Source: CAYLJJ01 sp964384025 | GTDB lineage: Bacteria; Myxococcota_A; Bradymonadia; UBA7976; UBA1532 | DNA: 5,323 nt | Assembly: GCA_964384025.1 (NCBI GenBank) | Contig: CAYLJJ010000196.1 | Coordinates: 1-5,323, forward strand | Direction: 5' to 3' | Part shown: in pieces, positions 5,111-5,323 of the stretch | How the letters are laid out: the number at the start of each line of letters is the position of its first letter | Position numbering within the stretch: position 1 is the first letter of the stretch | Notes under the pieces: generated by a model | What the model was told of the DNA's origin: nothing | The model's input: only the letters and a program-made list of their open reading frames with translations | Database searches by the model: none | Program-made: the position numbers and the translations under genes

Positions 5111-5323
5111 TCATCCAGCCGAAGGCCTGATCCCCAACAACCTCCAGTGCGCAAAGAGCCCCGGCTGACGACGCGCAACACGCCCTAACCAGTGCTCTGC
5201 GCGCCGTTGGTGTCGGCGCAGATTTTTAAATTTCCTCATCGCCCATCGCCCTAAGGCACGGTCTAGGAGGGGTGTGACTCTCAGCCATCTCGCGTAATCA
5301 TTGGGCTTTTCGGATCCCAGAGC
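5111..5323 (-). CDS. Group II intron reverse transcriptase/maturase, C-terminus (5' end outside window)
   Basis: The frame is open from the right window edge to the TGA at 5111-5113, giving 70 residues. The segment RALGRWAMRKFKNLRRHQRR followed by RRQPGLFAHW matches the C-terminal maturase (domain X) tail of bacterial group II intron-encoded proteins, which assist splicing and copy the intron into new DNA sites. The more N-terminal part, NDYARWLRVTPLLDR, corresponds to the segment around the usual 'YYGRF' motif but is divergent. The stop lies 3 nt before domain V, as expected for an ORF ending at the foot of domain IV. The reverse transcriptase domain itself is outside the window, so activity cannot be judged. 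Its family identity comes from the tail motif together with the adjoining RNA domain V. Confidence 0.85.
   Translation of the reverse strand, partial: ALGSEKPNDYARWLRVTPLLDRALGRWAMRKFKNLRRHQRRAEHWLGRVARRQPGLFAHWRLLGIRPSAG

Larger units (their letters stand above)
5034..5323 (-). mobile_element. Group II intron, 3' portion
   Basis: This stretch holds in order, on the minus strand, the C-terminus of an intron-encoded reverse transcriptase/maturase, domain V and domain VI of the intron RNA. The 5' part of the intron lies beyond the right window edge. The 3' boundary at 5034 is estimated as 6 nt after the bulged A of domain VI; the resulting last two bases (CC) do not fit the usual A-pyrimidine end, so the true splice site may differ or be degenerate. 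Confidence 0.85.

Overview
The window looks like a piece of a draft or metagenomic bacterial scaffold: it carries two runs of N (1466-1565 and 4424-4433) and genes cut by both window ends. It has three compositional blocks. Bases 1 to about 1240 are GC-rich, about 1241-4370 are strikingly AT-rich, and the rest is GC-rich again. The host cannot be named from this sequence. The GC-rich genes would fit a high-GC proteobacterium or a relative of the former Deltaproteobacteria, but that is only an impression.

Left block (+ strand): the 3' part of a DnaC/IstB-like AAA+ ATPase, probably a helicase loader. It is followed after 22 bp by a small four-cysteine protein with its own ribosome binding site. 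This pair resembles a phage, prophage or plasmid replication module.

Middle block (- strand, transcription right to left): a compact three-gene cassette with a plausible sigma-70-type promoter at 4345-4373. The order is (1) a 217-residue protein with a signal peptide, (2) a 490-residue protein with a signal peptide whose last ~187 residues are a paralogue of the first protein, and (3) a membrane-anchored coiled-coil protein built of 28-residue (84-bp) tandem repeats. I recognise none of the three families. All three are predicted to act in the cell envelope, so they may form one envelope assembly. The 100-N gap falls inside the repeats of gene 3. Both gap edges lie exactly on a repeat boundary, and removing the Ns joins the reading frame perfectly into a 249-residue protein. 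The frameshift implied by the 100-N filler is therefore almost certainly an artefact, and the missing piece should be a multiple of 84 bp.

Right block (- strand): the N-terminal part of a secreted protein that runs into the 10-N gap, then a short coding fragment, then the 3' end of a group II intron. The intron shows the C-terminus of its reverse transcriptase/maturase, a textbook 34-nt domain V with a GAGA tetraloop and CG bulge, and a domain VI helix with a bulged A. The coding fragment just downstream may be the 3' exon of an interrupted gene.

The most interesting part is the AT-rich envelope cassette, which looks horizontally acquired and contains a recent domain duplication with a possible gene-conversion tract.
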